From Leisingera aquimarina DSM 24565 (GTDB lineage: Bacteria; Pseudomonadota; Alphaproteobacteria; Rhodobacterales; Rhodobacteraceae): 64,000 bases of DNA. Of the stretch, positions 34,194 through 41,865 are shown piece by piece. Where the stretch lies: NCBI RefSeq assembly GCF_000473165.1, contig NZ_KI421504.1:124001-188000 (forward strand). Direction: 5' to 3'. The notes beneath the pieces are model-generated. The model ran no database searches. It worked only from the letters and a program-made list of their open reading frames with translations, and had not been told where the DNA came from. The position numbers were made by a program, and so were the translations under genes. Every line of letters starts with the position of its first letter. Position 1 is the stretch's first letter.

Positions 34194-34958
34194 TCAGGAC
34201 AGGGCGCCCAGCCGTGCCTTCAGCTCAAGAAGATCACCCCAGGCCTGCCGCTTTTGCTGCGGCTGGCGCAGCAGATAGGCGGGGTGGAACATCGGCATCA
34301 CCGGCTTGCCCCAGGCCTGATTCCATTGCCCACGCAGCCGGGTAATGCCGCGTTTGCCCAGCACTGCCTGGCAGCTGATATTGCCCATCAAGACCAAAAC
34401 GTCAGGCTCTGCCAGCGCCACATGCCGCTCCAAAAACGGGGCCAGCATGGCGATCTCTGCTGGCAGCGGATCGCGGTTCTGCGGCGGCCGCCAGGGCAGC
34501 ACGTTGGTGATGTAGACGCTCTCGGCACGTGAGAGGCCGATCGCCTCCAGCATCTTGTCCAGAAGCTGCCCGGCACGGCCCACAAACGGTTTGCCCTGCA
34601 GATCCTCATCGCGGCCCGGCGCCTCGCCGATGATCATCACCCGCGCGCCTGTCTGCCCGTCCGAGAACACCAGATTGCGCGCCCCGCGCTTAAGTTCGCA
34701 ATGGCTGAACCCTGCCAAGGCATCACGCAACGCAGGCAAGGACGCGGCCCCTTTGGCGGCCTTCCTGGCCACATCAACAGGGTCCGCTTCCTTAGGCTTG
34801 AGCGGCGGCGCGGGGGCCGCGCCCGGTTTCGGCTTGGGTACAGCCTGCTCCAGCGCATAGCGGTCAACGGGTGCGTCGCACAGCGCCTCGGTTGCGCCAA
34901 GCTCCGCCTGCCACTCCAACAGCGCCCGGGCGCTCCAGTAATCCAATGCCGATTCCAT
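34194..34958 (-). CDS. Uracil-DNA glycosylase, family 4-like
   Basis: Removes uracil from DNA at the first step of base excision repair. It has 254 residues; an N-terminal extension of about 80 residues with a Pro-rich linker precedes the core. The motifs are IGEAPGRDED, GKPFVGRAGQLLD, TNVLPWRPPQNRDP and MFHPAYLLR. Family-4 enzymes bind a 4Fe-4S cluster with four cysteines; only three cysteines occur here (about 27, 86 and 194), and CxxC, KCRPP and AAC positions are not cysteine, so the cluster is probably absent. Confidence 0.87.
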   Translation of the reverse strand: MESALDYWSARALLEWQAELGATEALCDAPVDRYALEQAVPKPKPGAAPAPPLKPKEADPVDVARKAAKGAASLPALRDALAGFSHCELKRGARNLVFSDGQTGARVMIIGEAPGRDEDLQGKPFVGRAGQLLDKMLEAIGLSRAESVYITNVLPWRPPQNRDPLPAEIAMLAPFLERHVALAEPDVLVLMGNISCQAVLGKRGITRLRGQWNQAWGKPVMPMFHPAYLLRQPQQKRQAWGDLLELKARLGALS

Positions 34959-35035
34959 GCGCTCAAGCTACTCCGCCCGCAGCCCAAGCGGAACACCTCT
35001 CCGCGGCCATCTTGCAAATTCAAGTGTTTCATCTT

Positions 35036-35076
35036 TTTAAAAATACTCCGGGGAGCGCGAGGGGCCGGCCCCTCGC
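35036..35076 (-). repeat. Perfect 20-bp palindrome with an adjoining CCGGAGTATTTTT motif
   Basis: GCGAGGGGCC-GGCCCCTCGC (35057-35076) is a perfect palindrome. On the minus strand it is followed by CCCCGGAGTATTTTTAAAAA. Related motifs occur just after ispB (CCGGAGGTATTTAGGAG near 6764) and after the gene ending at 14115 (GCGAGTATTTTCTC near 14147). It lies between divergent genes, so it is not an obvious terminator. Confidence 0.5.
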
Positions 35077-35107
35077 CTGCGCAACGTGCACAAACCGCCG
35101 CACCGCC

Positions 35108-35136
35108 TTGCCGCACGCACGCACCCCGCCTATAAG
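35108..35136 (+). promoter_or_regulatory. Probable sigma-70 promoter of pyrB
   Basis: TTGCCG (35108-35113) and TATAAG (35131-35136) are separated by 17 bases. The -10 element lies 29 bases upstream of the pyrB start, which leaves a short leader with GCGGAG as ribosome site. No PyrR- or attenuator-like structure is visible in this leader. Confidence 0.6.
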
Positions 35137-35165
35137 AACCGGCAAATCAAGCGGAGCTTACCCTC

Positions 35166-36116
35166 ATGTCCTTCGAACACCGCCACCTGCTTGGCATCGA
35201 ACCGCTGAAACCGCATGAGATCGCCGCGATTCTTGATCTGGCCGACGAATACGTCGCCCTGAACCGCCGCCCGGAAAAGCATTCAGACGTTCTGGCGGGG
35301 CTCACCCAGATCAACATGTTCTTCGAGAATTCCACCCGTACCCAAGCGAGTTTCGAGCTGGCAGGCAAGCGCCTTGGCGCTGATGTGATGAACATGGCGA
35401 TGCAGGCTTCCTCGATCAAAAAGGGCGAGACCCTGATTGATACCGCAATGACGCTGAACGCGATGCATCCGGACCTTCTGGTGGTGCGTCATCCGCACTC
35501 CGGCGCGGTGGACCTCTTGGCGCAAAAGGTGAACTGCGCTGTGCTGAACGCCGGCGACGGCAAGCACGAGCATCCAACCCAGGCGCTCCTGGATGCACTG
35601 ACTATCCGCCGTTCAAAAGGCAGGCTGCATCGCCTCAACATTGCCATCTGCGGCGACATTGCCCATTCCCGCGTCGCCCGCTCGAACCTGATCCTATTGG
35701 GCAAGATGGAAAACCGCATCCGCCTCATTGGCCCGCCGACGCTGGTGCCCGGCCAGTTCGCAGAATTCGGCGCCGAGATCTATGACGACATGCGCGAGGG
35801 CCTGAAAGACGTCGACGTGGTGATGATGCTGCGCCTCCAGAAAGAACGCATGGACGGTGGTTTTATCCCGTCCGAGCGCGAATACTACCACCGTTACGGG
35901 CTCGACGCCGACAAGCTGGCGCAGGCCAAGCCCGACGCCATCGTCATGCATCCCGGCCCGATGAACCGCGGTGTTGAGATCGACGGCACCCTCGCAGACG
36001 ACATCAACCGCTCGGTCATTCAGGAGCAGGTGGAGATGGGTGTCGCGGTGCGGATGGCGGCGATGGACCTTCTGGCCCGCAACCTGCGCGCCGAACGCCA
36101 GGCGAAAGCGGGCTGA
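35166..36116 (+). CDS. pyrB: Aspartate carbamoyltransferase catalytic subunit
   Basis: Joins carbamoyl phosphate and aspartate, the committed step of pyrimidine synthesis. It has 316 residues with the carbamoyl-phosphate motif [18 protein letters not shown], then [10 protein letters not shown] in the middle and [12 protein letters not shown] near the end. No pyrI regulatory subunit follows. Downstream come two small genes and a dihydroorotase-like gene in one run, as in organisms where ATCase is held together by a DHOase homologue. Confidence 0.97.
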   Translation: MSFEHRHLLGIEPLKPHEIAAILDLADEYVALNRRPEKHSDVLAGLTQINMFFENSTRTQASFELAGKRLGADVMNMAMQASSIKKGETLIDTAMTLNAMHPDLLVVRHPHSGAVDLLAQKVNCAVLNAGDGKHEHPTQALLDALTIRRSKGRLHRLNIAICGDIAHSRVARSNLILLGKMENRIRLIGPPTLVPGQFAEFGAEIYDDMREGLKDVDVVMMLRLQKERMDGGFIPSEREYYHRYGLDADKLAQAKPDAIVMHPGPMNRGVEIDGTLADDINRSVIQEQVEMGVAVRMAAMDLLARNLRAERQAKAG

Positions 36117-36129
36117 AGAGGTGGAGGGC

Positions 36130-36654
36130 GTGATCCATATCCCCGCCGGCGAGCGCGGCGTGATCCGGCTGTTTGCACTCGACATGCGGTCTGAGCAGGC
36201 GGCATTCCTGAAGGAACCCGGCGCGCTGGCGCAGGTGCTGGGGATCAAGGTGCTGGACATGGACCAGGTGGAGATCTTCCCGGTCACCGACTTGGAGGAC
36301 ATCGGCCTGACCGGTTATCTGACCGAAGGCTGCGGTGTGCCGCGGGCGCAGGTCGAGGAAGACCGCGAGATGCTGCAGGCGCTGGAAGGCCATGTGCTGC
36401 TGATCCGCTCTCGCGCCTTTGACGGTGCCGAAACCCGGTTGACCCCGGCAGAGCAGATCACCCTGATGGGCACATACGGCGAACGGCAGACCGATTGGAA
36501 CGCTCCGCCCGCAACCGCCGAAAGCGCCAAGCCCCATTCCGCCCCGAAACTCTCCCCGCGGCAAGCCCGCGCGCAGGCCCGCCGTATTGGCGCAGCCCTG
36601 TTTGCCGTGGTGATGCTGCTGGCCGCACTGTTGGTCTGGGTATTGGCGGGTTGA
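36130..36654 (+). CDS. Unknown protein with C-terminal membrane helix
   Basis: About 174 residues from a GTG at 36130 (GTGGAGGG upstream serves as ribosome site; GTG at 36121 is an alternative). No family recognised. The N-terminal 120 residues are soluble (VIHIPAGERGVIRLFALDM), a basic Ala/Arg-rich stretch follows (SPRQARAQARRIGAAL), then one membrane helix at the end (LFAVVMLLAALLVWVL). Tail-anchored topology is likely. It lies between pyrB and another small membrane gene, with its stop overlapping the next ATG by one base. Confidence 0.7.
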   Translation: MIHIPAGERGVIRLFALDMRSEQAAFLKEPGALAQVLGIKVLDMDQVEIFPVTDLEDIGLTGYLTEGCGVPRAQVEEDREMLQALEGHVLLIRSRAFDGAETRLTPAEQITLMGTYGERQTDWNAPPATAESAKPHSAPKLSPRQARAQARRIGAALFAVVMLLAALLVWVLAG

Positions 36655-37037
36655 TGGCAGAGACCATTTTCACCCCAAACCGCAGCGCCTATATCCGCAC
36701 GCACGCCTGGATGGCAGCGATTGGCATGGGCGGCGCGATGGCGGTGCTATGGTTTCTGGACAGCCCGCACATCTGGACCGGCGCGGTGGGCGGGCTGGCC
36801 GCCATTGCCCTGCGTGGCTGGTATATGGCGAGCGAAGAACTAGCGGTGGTCTGGACCTTGGCCGGAGACACCCTCTCCGGCCCCGCAGGGCGCAGCCTTC
36901 CTCTGCCACAGATCAAAGCTGTCAAAACCATGGGCAGTTATGTGCAAGTGATCACTGAAACCGGCGACAAGCATCTGATCAAATACCAGGCCGACCCGGC
37001 CGCGACCCTCAACGCAATTGAAAGAGCCAAGGCATGA
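36654..37037 (+). CDS. Small membrane protein with PH-like soluble part
   Basis: A 127-residue protein with two membrane segments (WMAAIGMGGAMAVLWFL and IWTGAVGGLAAIALRGW) followed by about 65 soluble residues rich in beta strands (AGDTLSGPAGRSLPLPQIKA, MGSYVQVITETGDKHLIKYQ), suggestive of a pleckstrin-homology-like fold. The start overlaps the previous stop by one base, and the stop overlaps the dihydroorotase-like gene by four. Function unknown. Confidence 0.7.
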   Translation: MAETIFTPNRSAYIRTHAWMAAIGMGGAMAVLWFLDSPHIWTGAVGGLAAIALRGWYMASEELAVVWTLAGDTLSGPAGRSLPLPQIKAVKTMGSYVQVITETGDKHLIKYQADPAATLNAIERAKA

Positions 37038-38344
37038 GCACACTCTTCACCAACGCCCGCCTGATCGACCCCGAGGCTGGCACCGATGCGCCTGGCGCGG
37101 TTTTGGTGCAGAACGGGCGCATCGCGGCGATTGAAACAAACGCCGCCGATCCCGCCCGATTGCTGCGTGCGCATAAGGTCAAACCGGAAGATGCGACTGA
37201 GGTGGACTGCGGCGGCAAGTGCCTGGCGCCGGGGATTGTCGATATCGGCGTTAAGGTCTGCGAACCTGGCGAACGGCACAAGGAAAGCTATAAGTCGGCG
37301 GGTTTGGCAGCAGCAGCGGGCGGTGTCACCACCATCGTCACCCGCCCTGACACAACACCTGCCATCGACAGCCCGGAAACGCTGGAATTCGTCACCCGCC
37401 GCGCCCAGGCGGATACGCCGGTGAACGTGCTGCCGATGGCGGCGCTGACCAAAGGGCGCGAAGGGCGTGAGATGACAGAGATCGGCTTCCTGATGGATGC
37501 CGGTGCCGTCGCTTTCTCCGACTGCGACCATGTGGCCGGCAATACCAAAGTTTTTCAGCGCGCCCTGACCTATGCCCGCTCCTGCGGGGCCCTGGTCATT
37601 GCCCACCCCCAGGAGCCCGTGCTTAGTGCCGGAGCGGCTGCAACTTCCGGCAAGTTTGCTGCACTCTACGGGCTGCCGGCCGTTTCCCCGATGGCGGAAC
37701 GGATGGGCCTGGACCGCGATATTGCGCTGCTGGAAATGACCGGCGCCAGATATCATGCCGACCAGATCACCACAGCGCGCGCCCTGCCTGCGCTGGAGCG
37801 CGCAAAGACCAATGGGCTGGACATCACCGCGGGCACTTCGATCCACCACCTGACCCTGAACGAGCTGGACGTGGCCGGCTACCGCAGCTTTTTCAAGGTA
37901 AAGCCGCCGCTGCGCTCCGAAGACGACCGGCTGGCGGTTGTTGAGGCTGTGCGGACCGGGCTGATCGACATCATCTCCTCGATGCACACGCCGCAGGACG
38001 AAGAAAGCAAGCGGCTGCCGTTTGAAGAAGCCGCCGCTGGTGCCGTTGCACTGGAGACCCTGCTGCCCGCGGCGCTGCGGCTGTATCATGCCGAACTGCT
38101 GGACCTGCCAACCCTGTTCCGCGCCATGTCGCTGAACCCGGCCAAGCGGCTGGGGCTGGACAGCGGCCGCCTGGCAGAAGGCGCCCCGGCGGATCTGGTT
38201 TTGTTCGATCCGGATGTGCCCTTTGTGCTCGACCGGTTCAAGCTTCGCTCCAAGTCGCAGAACACACCTTTTGACACCCAGCGGATGCAGGGCCGGGTTG
38301 AGGCGACATATGTGGCGGGCGAACCCGTCTACCGGAGGGACTGA
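37034..38344 (+). CDS. pyrC: Dihydroorotase-like protein lacking metal-binding and catalytic residues
   Basis: A 436-residue amidohydrolase of the dihydroorotase family, in one operon with pyrB. The usual DxHxH metal motif reads DIGVKV at residues 70-75, so both histidines are missing. The usual catalytic aspartate loop (DHAPH type) reads ISSMHTP around 315-320, without the aspartate. The fold is otherwise kept (CEPGERHKES, AAGGVTTIVTRPDT, NPAKRLGLDSGRLAEGA). It probably acts like the inactive PyrC' of Pseudomonas, which supports ATCase assembly. A true dihydroorotase should be elsewhere. Confidence 0.85.
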   Translation: MSTLFTNARLIDPEAGTDAPGAVLVQNGRIAAIETNAADPARLLRAHKVKPEDATEVDCGGKCLAPGIVDIGVKVCEPGERHKESYKSAGLAAAAGGVTTIVTRPDTTPAIDSPETLEFVTRRAQADTPVNVLPMAALTKGREGREMTEIGFLMDAGAVAFSDCDHVAGNTKVFQRALTYARSCGALVIAHPQEPVLSAGAAATSGKFAALYGLPAVSPMAERMGLDRDIALLEMTGARYHADQITTARALPALERAKTNGLDITAGTSIHHLTLNELDVAGYRSFFKVKPPLRSEDDRLAVVEAVRTGLIDIISSMHTPQDEESKRLPFEEAAAGAVALETLLPAALRLYHAELLDLPTLFRAMSLNPAKRLGLDSGRLAEGAPADLVLFDPDVPFVLDRFKLRSKSQNTPFDTQRMQGRVEATYVAGEPVYRRD

Positions 38345-38949
38345 TGCCTGAATTGGAAAGTTCTGCCGCCGTTCTTATCCTCTGGGCAGTGATTAGCTAC
38401 GGCCTGGGATCGGTGCCCTTTGGCATGGTTGTCACCAAAGCATTCGGGCTGGGCAACCTGCGCGAAATCGGATCCGGCAATATCGGCACCACCAACGTCC
38501 TGCGCACCGGAAGCAAAGCCGCCGCGGCACTGACGCTGATCCTGGATGGCGGCAAGGGCGCGGCGGCGGTGCTGCTGGCGCGCTCCCTGGCTGGCGAGGA
38601 CGCGGCGCAGGCGGCAGGGCTGATGGCCTTCCTCGGCCATTGTTTCCCGGTCTGGCTGGGGTTCAAGGGCGGCAAGGGTGTTGCCACCTTCCTGGGCCTG
38701 ATGCTGGCGCTGGCCTGGCCGGTGGGTATTGCCTGCTGCCTCACATGGCTGGCGGCAGCGGCGGCCAGCCGGATTTCATCCATGGGCGCGCTGGTTTCGG
38801 CAGCCTCAGGTGCCGTTTGGGCATTGGTTCTTGGTTATCAGCCGGTTGCGGTTCTGGCACTGCTGCTGGCGGCAGTGGTATTTATCCGTCACTCGGCCAA
38901 TATCGCGCGTTTGCGTGCAGGCACGGAGCCGCGGATCGGCCAGAAGTGA
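38344..38949 (+). CDS. plsY: Acyl-phosphate glycerol-3-phosphate acyltransferase
   Basis: Membrane enzyme that acylates glycerol-3-phosphate with acyl-phosphate, first step of phospholipid synthesis. It has 201 residues with about five membrane segments, and the motifs SYGLGSVPFG, GSGNIGTTNVLR, DGGKGAAAV, GHCFPVWLGFKGGKGVAT. Its start overlaps the pyrC stop by one base (TGATG), and its stop overlaps the next small gene by four. Confidence 0.96.
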   Translation: MPELESSAAVLILWAVISYGLGSVPFGMVVTKAFGLGNLREIGSGNIGTTNVLRTGSKAAAALTLILDGGKGAAAVLLARSLAGEDAAQAAGLMAFLGHCFPVWLGFKGGKGVATFLGLMLALAWPVGIACCLTWLAAAAASRISSMGALVSAASGAVWALVLGYQPVAVLALLLAAVVFIRHSANIARLRAGTEPRIGQK

Positions 38950-39218
38950 GCCGCGGCAGGCTGGATGCGTTTCTGGCCGCTTTTGATGCGCTGCCTTTGG
39001 GTGCCTTTAGCGGTACTGCAGCTGGGCGGCGCTACTCAGTTACCCGCCAGGATCTGGCCTGCGGCAAGGCTCAAAAACTGGAAGCCTGGGAACGCGGCGG
39101 CGGGGACTACATCAGCCTCAACCTGTACCGGCTGACATCCGGATCCTTGCTGAAACCCTGCGAAATGCCCGAGGAAAAAGTGATCCGTTTTGTGCTGGCC
39201 CTTCAGATCACGGAATGA
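38946..39218 (+). CDS. Small hypothetical protein, 90 residues
   Basis: Starts at a GTG within the plsY stop (GTGA), which is why I read it as a real coupled gene rather than an accident. Sequence begins MSRGRLDAFLAAFDALPLGA and contains RRYSVTRQDLACGKAQKL and GGDYISLNLYRL, then ends MPEEKVIRFVLALQ. No signal peptide, no membrane segment and no recognised domain; it reads like a small folded soluble protein. Its last 11 bases overlap the convergent exported-protein gene. Confidence 0.65.
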   Translation: MSRGRLDAFLAAFDALPLGAFSGTAAGRRYSVTRQDLACGKAQKLEAWERGGGDYISLNLYRLTSGSLLKPCEMPEEKVIRFVLALQITE

Positions 39219-39558
39219 GCCGTTCCAGCGCGCGGCCATTGCCCCAGGTGCCGTGCAGCTCGCCGCTGGGCATCCGCACATAGACCACCGGGTGCGTCTG
39301 GCCCCAGTTCACCCAGACCACATCGCCATTGCGCGAGCCGCTGCCGGAATAGGACTGGCTGGCAATCCGCCACTGCATCTCTATCGTCCCGCCGTTGTCC
39401 TGGATTTCTACGGTGCCGGTATAGCTGCTGCCGTCGGGATTACGCCCTTCCGCGCGATAAACACCGCTGACGTTTTGCGCGCTGGCGGGAGTTGCCAAAA
39501 GGGCCAAAGCCGTCAGCCCGCTGAGAACCGCACGGCGGCTGGGTAATGCTTGTGTCAT
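39208..39558 (-). CDS. Exported protein of unknown function, possible Tat signal
   Basis: A 116-residue protein with a signal peptide MTQALPSRRAVLSGLTALAL ending TPASA; the SRRAVLSGL stretch resembles a Tat motif. The mature part is a beta-rich domain: SGVYRAEGRNPDGSSYTGTV, IEMQWRIASQSYSGSG and LHGTWGNGRALERL. I do not recognise a family with confidence; the pattern of strands is like lipocalin-type or DUF2147-like proteins. The start at 39558 fits the signal peptide. Confidence 0.72.
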   Translation of the reverse strand: MTQALPSRRAVLSGLTALALLATPASAQNVSGVYRAEGRNPDGSSYTGTVEIQDNGGTIEMQWRIASQSYSGSGSRNGDVVWVNWGQTHPVVYVRMPSGELHGTWGNGRALERLIP

Positions 39559-39798
39559 CCTTATCTCCATTTTACCTGCGTTCACCCTGCCCGCCTCAGA
39601 CGGTGCTGTCACCTATTCTGCGCATGAATGCACAGGGAGCCACCGCCTGATGCACATTCAAATTGAGTTGTTTTGAACGTGATCGCCCGGTCCTCCACAT
39701 CAGTGCCGTGACCCGCAGCATACCGCGGCACGCAATATGAAACACCAGCCGGGCGCAAATTCTCTGCAGTCCCGGCCGGTATTGAAAGGACGGGATCC

Positions 39799-40272
39799 AT
39801 GAACAAAGTAAAAGCTCTGGTGAGCGGTGTGGCGCTTTCGGTTGCTCTGGCGACTTCTGCTATGGCTGCCGGTGTAGAACTCAATGCCTCCTCAACCGGC
39901 CTTGCGCTGCAGGGATACGACCCGGTTGCGTATTTCACCGCTGGAGAACCGACACCGGGCAACTGGAAAATCACCGCGCTCCATAATGACGCGATGTACC
40001 GGTTTGCCTCAGAAGAAAACAAAGCTGAATTTGAAAAGAACCCCGAAGCCTACCTGCCAGCCTACGGCGGCTACTGCGCATTTGGCGCGGCCATGGGCTT
40101 TAAATTCGACGGCGATCCGACGCTTTGGAAGATCGTCGACGACAAACTGTATTTGAACCTCGCCAAAGACATTCAGACCCGCTGGGAAGGCGACATCCCG
40201 GGCTTCATCGAGAAGGCCGATGTAAACTGGGAAGATATCGCGGATAAAGACCCGGCCGCGCTGCAGCAGTAA
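39799..40272 (+). CDS. Exported YHS-domain protein
   Basis: A 157-residue protein with a signal peptide (KALVSGVALSVALATSAMAA) and a YHS domain: LALQGYDPVAYFTAGEPTPG, YRFASEENKAEFEKNPEAY and YGGYCAFGAAMG. YHS domains are usually linked to metal or electron-transfer functions; the exact role is unknown. It stands alone with a strong terminator, and about 240 bases upstream carry no gene. Confidence 0.88.
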   Translation: MNKVKALVSGVALSVALATSAMAAGVELNASSTGLALQGYDPVAYFTAGEPTPGNWKITALHNDAMYRFASEENKAEFEKNPEAYLPAYGGYCAFGAAMGFKFDGDPTLWKIVDDKLYLNLAKDIQTRWEGDIPGFIEKADVNWEDIADKDPAALQQ

Positions 40273-40297
40273 GCTTCACATCACTCACAAGCGAACA

Positions 40298-40330
40298 GCC
40301 GGCGGCAGGGAAACCTGCCGTCGGCATTTT
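40298..40330 (+). terminator. Rho-independent terminator after the YHS gene
   Basis: A 12-bp stem (GCCGGCGGCAGG with CCTGCCGTCGGC, one G-U pair) around GAAA is followed by ATTTTCGTT. It is about 25 bases past the stop codon. Confidence 0.88.
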
Positions 40331-40361
40331 CGTTGACTTGACACGACTTGGGATTCCCAAC

Positions 40362-40379
40362 TTTCTGTTATTACAGAAA
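40362..40379. promoter_or_regulatory. Palindrome upstream of the GbsR-like gene, site 1
   Basis: TTTCTG-TTATTA-CAGAAA is a perfect inverted repeat with six-base arms, 15 bases upstream of the regulator start. A TTGACA element lies upstream at 40338-40343, and TTGGGATTCCCAA (40348-40360), another palindrome, lies between. Site 2 at 40976 matches this one at 16 of 18 positions. Autoregulation is the likely role. Confidence 0.65.
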
Positions 40380-40394
40380 CTTCAGGATTCCGTG

Positions 40395-40931
40395 ATGAAA
40401 CTGACCCCCGCAATGCAGAACTTTATCCTTCACTGGGGCGAGATGGGGTCCCGCTGGGGGGTGAACCGTTCGGTGGCGCAGATCCATGCGCTGCTGCATA
40501 TCTCCATTGATCCGATGACGGCGGACGAGATTTGCGAGGTGCTGGGGCTGGCGCGATCCAATGTCTCCAACGGGCTCAAAGAGTTGCAGGCGCAGCGGCT
40601 GGTCAAGGTCAGCCGCCAGCTGGGCGACCGGCGCGATCACTTCACCTCGATCCGGGACATGTTCGACTTGGTAGATGCGGTGATCGCGGCACGGCGCGAG
40701 CGCGAGTTTGCCCCGACCCTGTGCGCCTTGGATGAAGTGATGCACGGGGCTGAGGCCGACAGCACCCCCAAGGCGGTCAAGGACCGCATGGGCGAGACCC
40801 TGCGGGTGATGCGGATGTTTGACGATTGGTACATGGATTTCTCCCGCCTGCCCCGCGCGGTGCATCTGGCGGTGCTGAAACTGGGCGCCAAAGTGACGAA
40901 GTTCCTGCCCGGTGTGAAGAAACAGGAGTAA
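40395..40931 (+). CDS. GbsR/MarR-family transcriptional regulator
   Basis: A 178-residue winged-helix regulator of the GbsR type: MQNFILHWGEMGSRWGVNRS at the N-terminus, the recognition region MTADEICEVLGLARSNVSNG, and the wing VSRQLGDRRDHFTS. The rest is a helical dimerisation part. The GbsR family responds to choline or other small molecules in Bacillus, but relatives vary. Its own promoter has a palindrome, and a near-identical one lies after the gene, in front of the following membrane genes. Confidence 0.88.
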   Translation: MKLTPAMQNFILHWGEMGSRWGVNRSVAQIHALLHISIDPMTADEICEVLGLARSNVSNGLKELQAQRLVKVSRQLGDRRDHFTSIRDMFDLVDAVIAARREREFAPTLCALDEVMHGAEADSTPKAVKDRMGETLRVMRMFDDWYMDFSRLPRAVHLAVLKLGAKVTKFLPGVKKQE

Positions 40932-40975
40932 ATTCGGCCCAAAGCTCTCATGACTTAAAAATTTTTGCGAAAGTA

Positions 40976-40993
40976 TTTCTCTTATGACAGAAA
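40976..40993. promoter_or_regulatory. Palindrome downstream of the GbsR-like gene, site 2
   Basis: TTTCTCTTATGACAGAAA matches site 1 at 16 of 18 positions; the arms TTTCT/AGAAA are kept and the outermost bases TA/TA extend it. It lies 55-72 bases upstream of the next membrane gene, in the short AT-rich gap after the regulator. Confidence 0.65.
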
Positions 40994-41047
40994 TAACTGA
41001 AACTAAGGGAAAATCTTTCATGCCATGTCAGCCCGGGCCGCTACCTG

Positions 41048-41422
41048 GTGGATCCGATTGCATTCGCCGTCGCCATGGTTGGGACGCCTTTGGTGACAGG
41101 CTTGCTCGGAGCATCGCTCCTCATGATCCCGCCCTTTGCAGCGCTGATTGGCGGCCCGCTTTACCTGGTGATCGGCATTCCCGTCATGCTCGCATACATG
41201 GCCCGGAATCGTCCGACACCAGGAAAATGGGCCCTGCTGGCCTTTAAGACACAACTGCTGATCTTCACGCCGATCTTCCTCCTGGCGTTTGCGGCTGGGG
41301 GAAACTTCGACGGCACCAGCGTCTTTCTAGTGTTCGGCAGCCTCTTTGCGCCGCTTTGGGGCGCGGTCAGCGGCAAAATCTACGAACGCTTGGAACGCGA
41401 TTTCTACAAACAGACCATTTGA
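41048..41422 (+). CDS. Small membrane protein, start uncertain
   Basis: A 124-residue membrane protein with about three hydrophobic segments (DPIAFAVAMVGTPLVTGLLG, PPFAALIGGPLYLVIGIPVM, LLIFTPIFLLAFAAGG). It is annotated from the GTG at 41048, but there is no ribosome site there. The frame stays open upstream (SPGRYLVDP), while the ATG codons at 41020 and 41025 with AAGGGA upstream lie in other frames. A one-base deletion near 41033 would join ATG 41025 to this frame. It lies behind operator site 2. Function unknown. Confidence 0.6.
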   Translation: MDPIAFAVAMVGTPLVTGLLGASLLMIPPFAALIGGPLYLVIGIPVMLAYMARNRPTPGKWALLAFKTQLLIFTPIFLLAFAAGGNFDGTSVFLVFGSLFAPLWGAVSGKIYERLERDFYKQTI

Positions 41423-41440
41423 CGCCGAAAGGAAAACATC

Positions 41441-41833
41441 ATGCTGATTGAAATCGGTATTTACCTGGGCCTTGGTATGCTGATGCTGCTGGCGATGGCT
41501 CTGATGATCCTGCGGATCGGAACCCTGCTGGGGGACTGCCCGCGATCAGGACGCGCAGCCAGGGCGGGCGCGGTTACCATCGCCACCGGCTATGCCATGG
41601 TGGGTCTTGGCGGCGTCATCCTGATTGGCGCCGCAATCCCGCTGCTGGAAATGGATTTCCTGGGCCTGCTGCCTGCGCTTGGCCTGGCGGCGATCTGCCT
41701 TGGCCTCGGCTTCTCTCATGCCGTTGCCACCCTGCGGGCTGTGGTTCGTGAAGCTTTGCTGGCGGACCAGCCCAAACGGGAGGCTCAAGCCCGTACGCCC
41801 GAACCGGAATCTGCGGCTGAACAACCGGCCTGA
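41441..41833 (+). CDS. Membrane protein of unknown function
   Basis: A 130-residue protein with about three membrane segments (LGLGMLMLLAMALMILRIG, ATGYAMVGLGGVILIGAAI, LPALGLAAICLGLGFSHAV) and a charged C-terminal tail (QPKREAQARTPEPES). GAAAGGAAA just upstream is a good ribosome site. It lies 18 bases after the preceding membrane gene and 32 bases before the broken desaturase gene, so the three belong to one operon. Confidence 0.72.
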   Translation: MLIEIGIYLGLGMLMLLAMALMILRIGTLLGDCPRSGRAARAGAVTIATGYAMVGLGGVILIGAAIPLLEMDFLGLLPALGLAAICLGLGFSHAVATLRAVVREALLADQPKREAQARTPEPESAAEQPA

Positions 41834-41865
41834 TCCCCTGCCCCGTTTCAAAAAAGGAGACCGCC

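Noticed and set aside
40984-41247. An 87-codon frame starting MTEITETKGKSF before the first membrane gene
   Set aside because: Only its start region is near a ribosome site; the rest is out of frame with the hydrophobic coding pattern and reads like an accident, though it may reflect a frameshift discussed in the findings.
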